This document shows, in pieces, positions 19,100-28,500 of a DNA stretch of 51,849 nucleotides (positions within the stretch are counted from its first letter, which is position 1; each line of letters opens with the position of its first letter). The translations under genes and the position numbers were made by a program. The stretch covers positions 1 through 51,849 of the forward strand of contig JANBRJ010000109.1 of NCBI GenBank assembly GCA_027577595.1. The letters are read 5' to 3'. The notes under the pieces were generated by a model, which saw only the letters and a program-made list of their open reading frames with translations, was not told the DNA's origin and did not search any database. The stretch is from Coemansia sp. RSA 487 (taxonomy: Eukaryota > Kickxellomycota > Kickxellomycetes > Kickxellales > Kickxellaceae).

Positions 19100-20917
19100 A
19101 TGAGCTTTAGCTGTTCAAGTACGTTAATTTCTTTGGACTAGCAACCATACTCCAACAAAAGAACCAGATAGAAAAGCGCATTGCATTCTTGAAATCTCCT
19201 CCTCCCACCAATAATAAATTAATCTCTAATTTTTGCAACCTCCCCATGTATCTTTTTATGTTCTATAGTATCCGGGGAAGCGCCCAAGGAGCCGGTGATT
19301 TCGTCCAGAACAGGCCACGTGTACGAAAAACGGCTATTGCAAAAGTATATTGACGAGAACGGACGCGAGCCACAGACAGACCATGCACCCACAGAGGAAG
19401 AGATCATTGCAGTTCACACAGATCCAGCAGTCAAACCACGGCCGCCGACGCTGACGTCAATTCCAGCACTCCTATCGACGTTCCAGAACGAATGGGATGC
19501 GCTTGTCCTAGAGACCTTTACGCTCAAGCAGCAGCAACAGCAGGTGCGCCAAGAGCTTTCGCAGGCTCTGTACCAGAACGACGCCGCATGCAGGGTGATT
19601 GCTAGGCTAATGAGAGAGCGCGATGAGGCACGGAATGCCCTAGCCACCTTGCAGGGACAGGTAGGGACGCTGCATCGTGCCGATACGACAAAGGCTGCGC
19701 CAGTCGAGGCTAGTTCTTCTTCTGCAGTTGAAGGTGATGAGAACAGTATGGACGTCGATGATGCAGCTAAACCCCGGACCGCCGAGGAAGCATACTACGC
19801 GAGAGCGGCGGAAGCGGCAAAAACACTGAGCGCAGCGCGGATGAAGCGTGAGGTGCCTGCAGATCTGACAACAGCAGACGCGTGGAAAACTGCAACACAG
19901 ACGTCCGTGGTCGAGGCGCTCCACACGTCGACAAAGCCTGGAATCACCACTCTGCAAATCGACACGCCTGGAGATCTTGCGCTGACAGGCGCCATGGACA
20001 ACCATGCCGAAGTGTACTCGCACGCGCACGACCAAACAGTGGCTACACTGAAGGGCCACACAAAGAAACTGACGGCCGCTGTCTGGGTAGGAAAGGGCGC
20101 TGGGTTCAACCAGCGCATCATCACAGGGTCGGCAGACAAGTCCATACGTGTTTGGGTGCCAAAAGCCACAAACGCCGAAGCTGTCGCCAAAGAGGGCGAT
20201 CTGGATCTGCGCGCCATAGGATGGTCAAAGAAGTGCATAATCAAGGAGCATGCGGCGGAAATCGCAGGCATTGCTATCCACCCAAGCAACGAGTACTTTG
20301 CTAGCGCTGCCATCGACGGATCGTGGGCGATTCACTCGGTGGACGGCGAGACTATCATCAGCGAGCGGCTCGACTCACCCGTGTCCAAGATCGCGTTCCA
20401 TCCAGACGGAATGTTCCTAGGCATCGGGACCGCCAAAGGGCAGGTCAAAGTCCTCGACATCAAGCAAAGACAAGTGCTTGCCACGCTTGATGCTGCCGCA
20501 CCCTCCGAGCCCAAACCCATCCATGGCCTGCATTTCAGCGAGAACGGATACTACTTTGTCACCACTTGTGAGCACGAGGTCGCCGTGTGGGATCTGCGCA
20601 AACAGAAGAAAACACATTCATGGACCTGCGCTGATCTCCAGCAAGATGTGCCTTTTGTCTCGCCTGCGCGATTCGATGGATCCGGCAAGTATCTGGCCAT
20701 TGTGTGCGGCTTCACTCTTCATGTGTTCAAGGTCAAAGGCTGGCAGCAATTGACTGCTGTACCGATGGCTTCGGATGACAACAACGACCCCAAATCGCAT
20801 TCCTCTCTGTCAACCGTAGAAGACATTGCATGGGTTGGCCCATTGTCTGCGGCTGTTGCCGTTGTCACTAAACTCAACTCACTCGTTTACTTTGCTCCGC
20901 CAGTAGCGAAAGACTAA
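19100..20917 (+). CDS. PRP19: Pre-mRNA-processing factor 19 (Prp19), two exons
   Basis: Exon 1 (19100-19118) encodes MSFSCS. Donor GTACGT at 19119, branch-like CTCTAAT and acceptor CTATAG (ending 19268) lead to exon 2, giving MSFSCSISGEAPKEPVISSRTGHVYEKRLLQKYI. That is the Prp19 U-box (E3 ligase) start, matching family MSLxCxISxExPxxP. Then PPTLTSIPALL, the tetramerising coiled coil WDALVLETFTLKQQQQQVRQELSQALYQNDAACRVIARL, a low-complexity linker, and a C-terminal WD40 propeller (about 230-545; for example ITGSADKSIRVWVPK). 555 residues. It is the core of the NineTeen complex, which ubiquitylates spliceosome parts and stabilises the catalytic spliceosome in the nucleus. The open frame alone lacks the first 15 residues and half of the U-box start. 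Confidence 0.93.
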
Positions 20918-21134
20918 GCTTTTTTTTACTACTATCTATTCCCCATCCTTATATTTTCAATTGTTCAACATTCTGGATGATAACTCTGATTTTCAGGTGC
21001 AATATGATAGACAGCGGAGAGAGCTATAGAGATATTATTGTTTGTTTCACATTGTTTGTAGTAAAGCAATACTTTACTTATTTATAGTTTTTATTTTTCC
21101 AGGGAAATAGAAAGCCCGATTGGACTAGATTCAA

Positions 21135-21216
21135 GACACTTTGGCCGAGTGGTTAAGGCGATGCCCTGCTAAGGCATTATTCTCTGAATGCGCAGGTTCG
21201 AATCCTGCAGGTGTCG
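21135..21216 (+). tRNA. tRNA-Ser(GCT)
   Basis: 82 nt, class II. Acceptor GACACTT pairs with AGGTGTC, and the discriminator is G. The D arm is TGGCCGAGTGGTTAAGGCG. Anticodon loop CTGCTAA in stem ATGCC/GGCAT gives anticodon GCT. The variable arm is long, and the T arm is CGCAGGTTCGAATCCTGCA. No intron. Confidence 0.96.
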
Positions 21217-21225
21217 TTTTTTTTT
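21217..21225 (+). terminator. Pol III terminator of tRNA-Ser(GCT)
   Basis: A run of nine T directly after the discriminator base, the standard RNA polymerase III stop. Confidence 0.85.
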
Positions 21226-21724
21226 AAAATTTTTATTTCTGCACTGTGGCGAGTATTTTTTGACCTGCATATATTTTCATGATTCGATTGTTTTGGAGTT
21301 CAAAAAAGATCCGTTGCTCTAGAACAAAGCCTCTATATACCTTTGTTCGGTGCAGCAAGCACCACTAGAGCGTAGAATGTTGAATCATGTGAAATAGAGA
21401 TACAAATCCATTATTCTATTTTGCAAGTCATTATTTTTCAGTGTCGATGGTATTTACTGTGTATGTCACTTTGTCTCGAGATTGTCCATGCTTGTTTGTA
21501 AAACCCTCACTGGCGCTTTGATGCAATATAAGTACAGCGGATCCTTTCCACAATGAGTATTCGGGCCAGAGAAAGCCAAATAGTGCTGCAAATACAGTGA
21601 GTTTTTGACATGAACCAACCCATGCAAAAACAGTTTAAAAACACCCAAATAAAAGGTCCCTCTCCCGCACTCCCATCTACCAATCTTCATATTTTAACTA
21701 TAGCATTTCACCAAACTCCCAACC
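21226..21724. other. Intergenic after tRNA-Ser(GCT)
   Basis: About 500 bp of AT-rich DNA. AAATAAAAGG near 21649 could be a weak TATA element for the next gene. I see no gene. Confidence 0.5.
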
Positions 21725-22462
21725 ATGAACTTCTTTTATCTTTTTCTTTTCCTTGCAGTCGCCATTCTTGTCAATCGTGCTGCTGCAGTTGACATTTCTG
21801 CATTTGGGCATGTCATTAACATCGATGACTCTATAAATGTTGCCGTAGCTATTGCGGCCGAAGCCCTGTTTGCTTATAATTTTTACTACGCTAACAAGGT
21901 TGTGCCAGTTGAACGTAAACCAACCCCATATAGGATGCTTTCTAAAGACATCATAGACAGCGAGTTTGCACTCGAAGAGCAAGCCGTCAATCTGATTATA
22001 GTGATGCAATTATTGGAGCATAATGTCAGTTCGTCTTTATTGGATTGCATTGGCAATAAAGAGTCGACGTTTAAAGATATAATGGACAGGATACGGCCGC
22101 ACTTTTTAATGGTAGCGCTAGCTGGGTTTTATGCGACAATAATGTACCTGAAAATTCATCGCCGTGTCTACAACCGTCATGACCCTGACCTATTGAAGAA
22201 GGATATAACGGACACAGATCTCACCAACGACGGCATAGGCATTGTTGGTAAGAAAACAAACAACAGTAGCAGACGAGCTGCTAGTACAAAGGCAAATAGC
22301 TACCACGACAATATATCCAACATTAATCAAGAAAGGGGGTCACCACAAGCAGATTGTGAAACACGTAATAATGGCAGATATCTAAAAGGCAAATACTCAA
22401 AAATCAAGTTGACAAGTTTTGCCACTGTGCCCTGCAATTGTATGGAGAAATCACCATACTAG
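21725..22462 (+). CDS. Small membrane or secreted protein, hypothetical
   Basis: 245 residues. The N-terminus MNFFYLFLFLAVAILVNRAAA is a signal peptide or first membrane helix. A second hydrophobic stretch, INVAVAIAAEALFAYNFYYANKV, and a third near residue 125 (HFLMVALAGFYATIMYLKIH) suggest two or three membrane passes. The remaining about 100 residues are polar, with many Asn, Ser and Lys. I recognise no family. Codon use is AT-rich, unlike the housekeeping block but like the neighbouring 7TM gene. It is convergent with the 7TM paralogue 2, 147 bp away. It is probably real because of the clean signal and length, but the product is unknown. Confidence 0.55.
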   Translation: MNFFYLFLFLAVAILVNRAAAVDISAFGHVINIDDSINVAVAIAAEALFAYNFYYANKVVPVERKPTPYRMLSKDIIDSEFALEEQAVNLIIVMQLLEHNVSSSLLDCIGNKESTFKDIMDRIRPHFLMVALAGFYATIMYLKIHRRVYNRHDPDLLKKDITDTDLTNDGIGIVGKKTNNSSRRAASTKANSYHDNISNINQERGSPQADCETRNNGRYLKGKYSKIKLTSFATVPCNCMEKSPY

Positions 22463-22609
22463 CATTATCTTTTGACCAATATTTTTCCTAGTTTACCAAT
22501 TGTTTCAATTCCAAAATATTTCGTACACAAAAATGTAAAAGTATAAAAAGCAGTACACGTACAAAGAAACGCAAAAGGGGATATATTATCGAGAAAAGCA
22601 GATGAATGT

Positions 22610-23884
22610 TTACAGGATACGTCGCGATGGCGAGCCTTCCTCCGTATGTCGCATTGGCTCCAATGAACGGCGGCCAAAGTGCATTTGCATATTAACAGAA
22701 CTGTCGATATTCCTTCCCATGATTTTGCTGCGACTGCGTCGAGCTGTGTGAATATTATCTACCGACACGTATGGCCCACCGCCAAGCGTCACTGCTGGAC
22801 CTACTGTGCTAGCCTTATCGCTGCCATTGTCATTCATGCGTAAGTACTGACTCTTTACATCGACACCATCATTTGCTCTCGTCTCGGCGCTGTATTGTCT
22901 CCTTCCGCTCATCGGTCTGTAGTTAAGCGGTCCATCACCACGCAGCTTCATGCTGGCCTCGTACATGTCTTCCAAACCGTCCGTGCGGAGACGTAAAAGC
23001 CACTTGGCTTCATAATCCTCAGACTTGTAAATGCTTCTGATAACTGGATACGCGATGATAACCAAAATGACTCCGTTGCAAATAGCAGCATCGCCAATGG
23101 TTTCTGCCATACGTATCTTCATAATAAGCGGATACTTGGGGTGAGTAAAATGCACAACACTCGTTTTGATCATCGCAGCAATGCCAAACGCAAGAATGAC
23201 CAGTGACTCGTAAAATTCGTTGAATGTCGACTGGATGTTACGCAGACGGATGATCATAAAGGTAAAAATAAGCCAATTTACCCACAAAATCCCCACTGTA
23301 ACGTACACATAGGTCTCTTTCGTTGTGCACAGCTCAAGCTCGCTGTTGTAGCCAATCGTTAGCTTGTCTGGCATCGCCTGCGTGACAATCGAGTATACAA
23401 GATAAAACAACCCTAGTACAACGGATGACGCATAGTAAGCGAAGCCACGCGTCGGCTTGTTCTGGTTAAACACACGATCCAAAGCGTAGCAGCGAACAAT
23501 AAGTCCTGTTGTGTACCAAAAACAGAATAGCACACGCACCCAGATATTCCATTCTTTGCAGTTGCTGAAAGCTCCCTTGAGCAGAACGTGGCCATTCATC
23601 GGAATATCCCCCACAAACCACAAACATCCTGTAACGAACAAAAGAGTTACCATCGGAAGATTTTTGGCACGGATGGGACTGAACTTGCGATTTATCCATG
23701 CAATAATGATGAATATAAGCGTGGTTCCGAACAGAGCGCTACCAACAGCAATAACAGCAGTGTCTGCACTGCCGACTGGGTCGATGTGCATGTCTAGGTA
23801 TTTTTCAAGGTATGCTATCCGCTCCTCATTGTTCGAAAATAGACTCGAACGAGATACCAAACGAAAGCTATCTGCCATTTTCAT
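22610..23884 (-). CDS. Seven-transmembrane GPCR-like protein, paralogue 2
   Basis: 424 residues, intronless. The N-terminal about 40 polar residues end in YLEKYLDMHIDPVGSAD. About seven hydrophobic segments follow, with PIRAKN, LWFVGDIPMNG, ALDRVFNQNKPTRG and RLRNIQSTFNEFYESLV, all shared with paralogue 1 at 10-11.5 kb. After the last segment, a cytosolic tail of about 125 residues carries Ser/Arg-rich stretches (RRSRSKIMGR, SPSRRIL) that could be phosphorylated. Unlike paralogue 1 it is AT-rich in third positions and has no first intron, so one copy may have moved by retroposition or simply lost the intron. The fungal-receptor-like layout is inferred; ligand and G-protein coupling are unknown. 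Confidence 0.82.
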   Translation of the reverse strand: MKMADSFRLVSRSSLFSNNEERIAYLEKYLDMHIDPVGSADTAVIAVGSALFGTTLIFIIIAWINRKFSPIRAKNLPMVTLLFVTGCLWFVGDIPMNGHVLLKGAFSNCKEWNIWVRVLFCFWYTTGLIVRCYALDRVFNQNKPTRGFAYYASSVVLGLFYLVYSIVTQAMPDKLTIGYNSELELCTTKETYVYVTVGILWVNWLIFTFMIIRLRNIQSTFNEFYESLVILAFGIAAMIKTSVVHFTHPKYPLIMKIRMAETIGDAAICNGVILVIIAYPVIRSIYKSEDYEAKWLLRLRTDGLEDMYEASMKLRGDGPLNYRPMSGRRQYSAETRANDGVDVKSQYLRMNDNGSDKASTVGPAVTLGGGPYVSVDNIHTARRSRSKIMGRNIDSSVNMQMHFGRRSLEPMRHTEEGSPSRRIL

Positions 23885-24979
23885 TCAGAAACGAGCTAAT
23901 AGTATATAAATAACTTTTAGCGTAAATAAAACAGCCGAAAAGGAAAAAAATAGAATAAAAGCGCATTAATAGAAACAAATAAAAAGAAGCATAAAAGGAA
24001 AGTGGTAGAGCATCGCGTGCGTTTTGGCGCCAGTTCTATAAGCATCAGTACATGCAGGCTCGCTGCACACAAACTGGAAACATTCCGATGTTGCTTTGCT
24101 TTGTTTTTTTAGTTTACAGTTCAGATTCTACCAACCAAAAACGAAGAAATAATCACTTTCTATGGAGTATAAGTGGTTGTCAAGCACTATCTGAGAGCCT
24201 AAACATATGCAAGGTAGAAACCAAAACACAGGCACAATGAAAATCCTTGCTTTTCCATAAATTACATGCAAGCTGTACATGCATTGGAAATAGGCATATT
24301 TGCGCTTGGGGATTTCTCATCGGCTTTCAAACGAGCACTTTTTTCTCTTCTAAAATCTAAACTGTTCAGTTCATACTGATGGCGGTTGAGCTGCTGATTA
24401 AGAAGACATCGTTACGTTTTACATATTTTCATTACTCTGCTCCAATAGTGTGCGTTTCACTAGCCTTAAGCGTTCTATACTTTGCGAAACAAAACAAACA
24501 AAACAAACATGTTGCTGACAAAGTATGCACTCGTTTTACGCTTAATGATAACATGCTAGAGAACCTAAAGAACCACATAAATAGGGTTCGGCTGAAGTAA
24601 ATCAGTCCTTTGCTGAGAATTCAAGAAATCCGTACAACTTGATTTACGATCGCTTTTACACATGTTCTCTTCTTTGAGTTGGTTGGAGTGAATTAGCCAA
24701 TATTTAGGGTTTTCGTAGAACCGATTCTGTTCCGACAGTTGTGTTCTGGTATCGAAAGATGTATGGTTCCAATCGCTGGTTTTTATCTTGAGTAATTCCT
24801 ATTGATTATCATTTGGTGTTATTTTCATTCCTGTCAGGAGGGTGTTTTTTGCCGCACGTATCAAGATAACTTTATCGCAGTAGAAAACCGCATTTTCTTC
24901 CAAAAATAGCTATGCAGTGATTATTTCTTAACTTCCAGAAGTCAGAATTTGGAATTGGGTTGGGAATCGCCCAATCACT
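23885..24979. other. Intergenic before the tRNA pair
   Basis: About 1.1 kb, AT-rich. A 73-codon frame at 24379-24600 starts with ATG and has one hydrophobic stretch, but nothing else supports it. I see no gene. Confidence 0.5.
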
Positions 24980-25051
24980 GCCTTCTTGGCTTAGTGGCAG
25001 AGCGTCTGCCTAGTAAGCAGAAGGTCGCCAGTTCAATTCTGGCAGAAGGCA
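24980..25051 (+). tRNA. tRNA-Thr(AGT)
   Basis: 72 nt. Acceptor GCCTTCT pairs with AGAAGGC, and the discriminator is A. The anticodon loop CTAGTAA in stem TCTGC/GCAGA gives anticodon AGT. The T arm is GCCAGTTCAATTCTGGC. TTTT at 25053-25056 ends transcription. No intron. Confidence 0.95.
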
Positions 25052-25191
25052 CTTTTATTTTTGCTTCTGTGCGCTTTGGCGATCTGGATCAGCAAAAGGC
25101 ATACAAAGCGGAACAGCATTTTTGCTTTGGCTGCTTTCCCAATATTGTGGCTGGCTGGCAGAAATTGCTCCAAATAAAAAGAAAAAAGCAG

Positions 25192-25263
25192 GGGCTCTGC
25201 CGGGACTTGAACCCGGGACCTCTCGCACCCTAAGCGAGAATCATACCGCTAGACCACAGAACC
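25192..25263 (-). tRNA. tRNA-Pro(AGG)
   Basis: 72 nt on the minus strand. Acceptor GGTTCTG pairs with CAGAGCC, with one G-U pair, and the discriminator is C. Anticodon loop TTAGGGT in stem CTCGC/GCGAG gives anticodon AGG. The T arm is CCGGGTTCAAGTCCCGG. Six T follow on the minus strand (25182-25187). It lies opposite tRNA-Thr(AGT), 140 bp away. Confidence 0.95.
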
Positions 25264-25545
25264 AACCAAATCAGGACATTTGAACTCCGGAAATTATGTA
25301 TAGGTACCATCAATCGGCTCAGTCAAAAAATACAAAGCGGCGTCTGTTGCTTGTTCCGACATTCTGTTTACTCTACAGCGTTAGCAGTGATTACAAACAA
25401 TATAACTAACTGTGCTTGGTTTGATCTTTCTCCTTTAGTCAATAGGTATAAATATCTAACAGATTTACATCCATATCCACAACAGTGAAACTGATAAAAT
25501 ACCAATCACCACACAAAATCCTTATAACCTAAAAAGCTATATTGG

Positions 25546-28500
25546 TTAGCAACCAGATGTGGCAGCAGTGGACAGATATTCATATTCGCCAGACTTTTCG
25601 CACATGCTCCTGAATATCCCGTTTTCGCTCTGAAGCAAGCTGTGAGGTGTGTCGAATTCTGCGACCTTGCCCTTGTCCAGAACCAGAACCCGGTCATAGT
25701 CGATGATTGTGCGCAGACGATGAGCGATGCAGAACAATGTTGAATTTGCAAACTCTGGCCCACGGATCGTGCGCTGGATCCTGTCGTCAGTGTCAAAGTC
25801 GACTGATGCCGTTGCTTCGTCCATAATGATCAGCTTGGATCTCCTGACAAGCGCACGCGCAAGCGACACAAGCTGTCGCTGGCCCAGTGACAGGTTCTGC
25901 CCGTTTTCCTTGATCTCGGCATCAAGGCCGGTGAATATCCCAGCCATGCGCTCAAGCATTGGCGCTTCATCGCTGGCATCTTCTGCAACGCTAGCTGCAG
26001 TGCTAGTTGTCTGGCTTCCACGCTCACGCACAAGATGCGTGCGCTTCAAGGCGTCCCACAAGAGCTCGTCAGGATGCTCGTCAAATGGATCCAGGTTGAA
26101 GCGGATTGTGCCGTTGAACAGCACCGGATCCTGCGGAATAATTGTGACATTACGGCGGAGATCCTCCAGTCCGATCTTTGAAATGTCAACGCCGTCCAGA
26201 ACAACACGCCCCTTGCTTGCCTCGATAAACCGCAGCAGCGCCAGCGACATTGTGCTCTTTCCGGCGCCTGTGCGACCGACAACACCAATTCTCTCGCCGT
26301 GTTTGGCCGAAAGCGAAATGTCGTGCAATACAGGAACACCTGGAACATACTCCACAACCAGGTTCTGAATCTGCACATCGCCTTTTCTTGGCCAAACTGC
26401 AGGTGGCTTATTCTCGAGATCCGATTCCAGTGCTGCCTCCTGCTCAACCTTTAGGTATTGTATTATGCGTTCAACTGCGTTCATGTTCATTTCGTTGTAA
26501 CTGTAATCCCTAATTACCCAGAGCATATTTTCAGAGAACGACATTGCATATGATAGAATGAACCCAGCCATACCAGCATCAATCCAGTCGAGGTTGAAAA
26601 GAATGAACACTGCTGCTGTAGCCGATACCATGGAACTTGCAGCATCAGCTCGTATAGATAGCCACCTGTTGGCTGCCCAAACAGTGTAGAATGAGCGGTT
26701 GTGTGCACTAATGCGATTGATAGCTTCCTTGATGTAGTATTGATTGGCGCCAAACGCACGGATAGTTGTGACGCCTTGGATAAGTTCGCCAAACAGCGAA
26801 AGGAGGGGAGACATGCTGTTTGATTCTAGGCGCTTGAGCTCGCGGGATGTGTTTAGGTAATAAAATGCAATCATCAGGAACATAGCTGTGATGAGAATCG
26901 CTGCTATGGCAAATTCTGGAATTGCTATAGACACGATAAAGTATATGGTCAGCACACTAGCAATACCACTAAACCAATAAATTATAGAGTCAAGTGCACT
27001 TCCGTCAATAGTAGCCATATCGCGCGAAAAGCGGTTGATTATACGCCCAATTGGTGTTGAATCGTAGAATCGAGGAACAGCATGTACAATGGTGCGTATA
27101 AGTTGTCTGTGCATCTTCCGTGCCATTTTGATCCTGCCTGTAAACATCGAATACCACAAAAGCACTGTCCACGCTACGCCAATAAAGCCTAAAAGCGTAT
27201 AAATCCCCAGCCAGTACATGGATGAGTGGTGGCTCGACAACATGCTGCTGTTCATAATCCCATCTCCATTCAGACCGTTAATCCGCGGGACAAGTGGCGA
27301 AAGCCAAAGTGAGTATCCTGAAGCATACGCTGGAGATTCTGCTGAAGCCAACGCAAACGATGGGCTGCTTAGAATGCTAAGGTCGGAAGCATTGCTGCCT
27401 GCTGAAGCCACCCAGAGCTTGATCCAGTAGCTTCTTAGTGCGACTATTGCCTCGCTAACAAGGAGAATAGAGATGAGATATCCCCAAAACACCTTGCTGC
27501 CACATGCAAACATAAACGTTTTCCACACCTCAAGCTTGACATATCCCTCTTCACGCTCTTCATCCTTGATGAGAATCCCTTGAAGCACGGAAAGGTCGCT
27601 GTTTGGATCGATGCCCCTTTTCTCGGCAAGCTTTCTCAAATGCTCTTTGTTGTATTCGTCCTCTGGCTTTGTGGCATTGACAGCATTTGTAGCGCTATCA
27701 TCGTTATCCCGCTCCATATTGAACGATATTCTTTTGCCTTTGCTGGCGTTACTTGGTTCATTTCTCTGGCTAGCTGCGTTTGAATCGTTCTTATCGCCTT
27801 GGCTTTCCAGCAGAGCAAATGATAAAGTGCTCTTGTTTTTGAGCTCTGCTGGTGTGCCCTTTAGCGTGATCCGGCCCTCGTGCATCATAACCATGTACTG
27901 AGCATAGGGAAGACACATTGCAACATGATGAGTTACCAGAACACGAGTTCGGCCCTGCATCAGCTTTGTCTTGCTCAACAGGCATTCCATCAATATGTGC
28001 CTTGCGGTGTGTGCATCAACTGCCGACAGACAGTCGTCGATGAGAAGAATGCGGCGACTAGAATACACAGCACGCGCCAACGCAACACGCTGCTTCTGTC
28101 CACCCGAAAGAGTCACACCACGCTCGCCAATCTCAGTCATATCGCCAGCAACCAGGATACGCAGATCGGGCTTCAGTGCACATACACCCAGCACCTCTTC
28201 ATATCTTTCCTGGTTGTACGGTTCGCCAAACAGGATGTTTTCGCGAATAGTAGCATTGCGCAGCCACGACTCTTGCGCAACATAGGCAATGTCGCGGATT
28301 GCAAGACCTTCGCCCGACAACTCAATGATATCTCTGTACTTTTCATTGTCATCTGCAGCTGCACCTGAGTCAATGGTTGGAAGCAGAACACGTCCACGAA
28401 CCAAAGTCATCTCGCCAACAAGCGCGGACAGGAGAGACGATTTTCCACTTCCTGTCGGCCCAGCAACGATTGACAGACCTCCAAGCGGGAACCGTACATC

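Noticed and set aside
24379-24600. 73-codon frame with one hydrophobic stretch
   Set aside because: No family, no supporting promoter signal, length expected by chance in AT-rich DNA.
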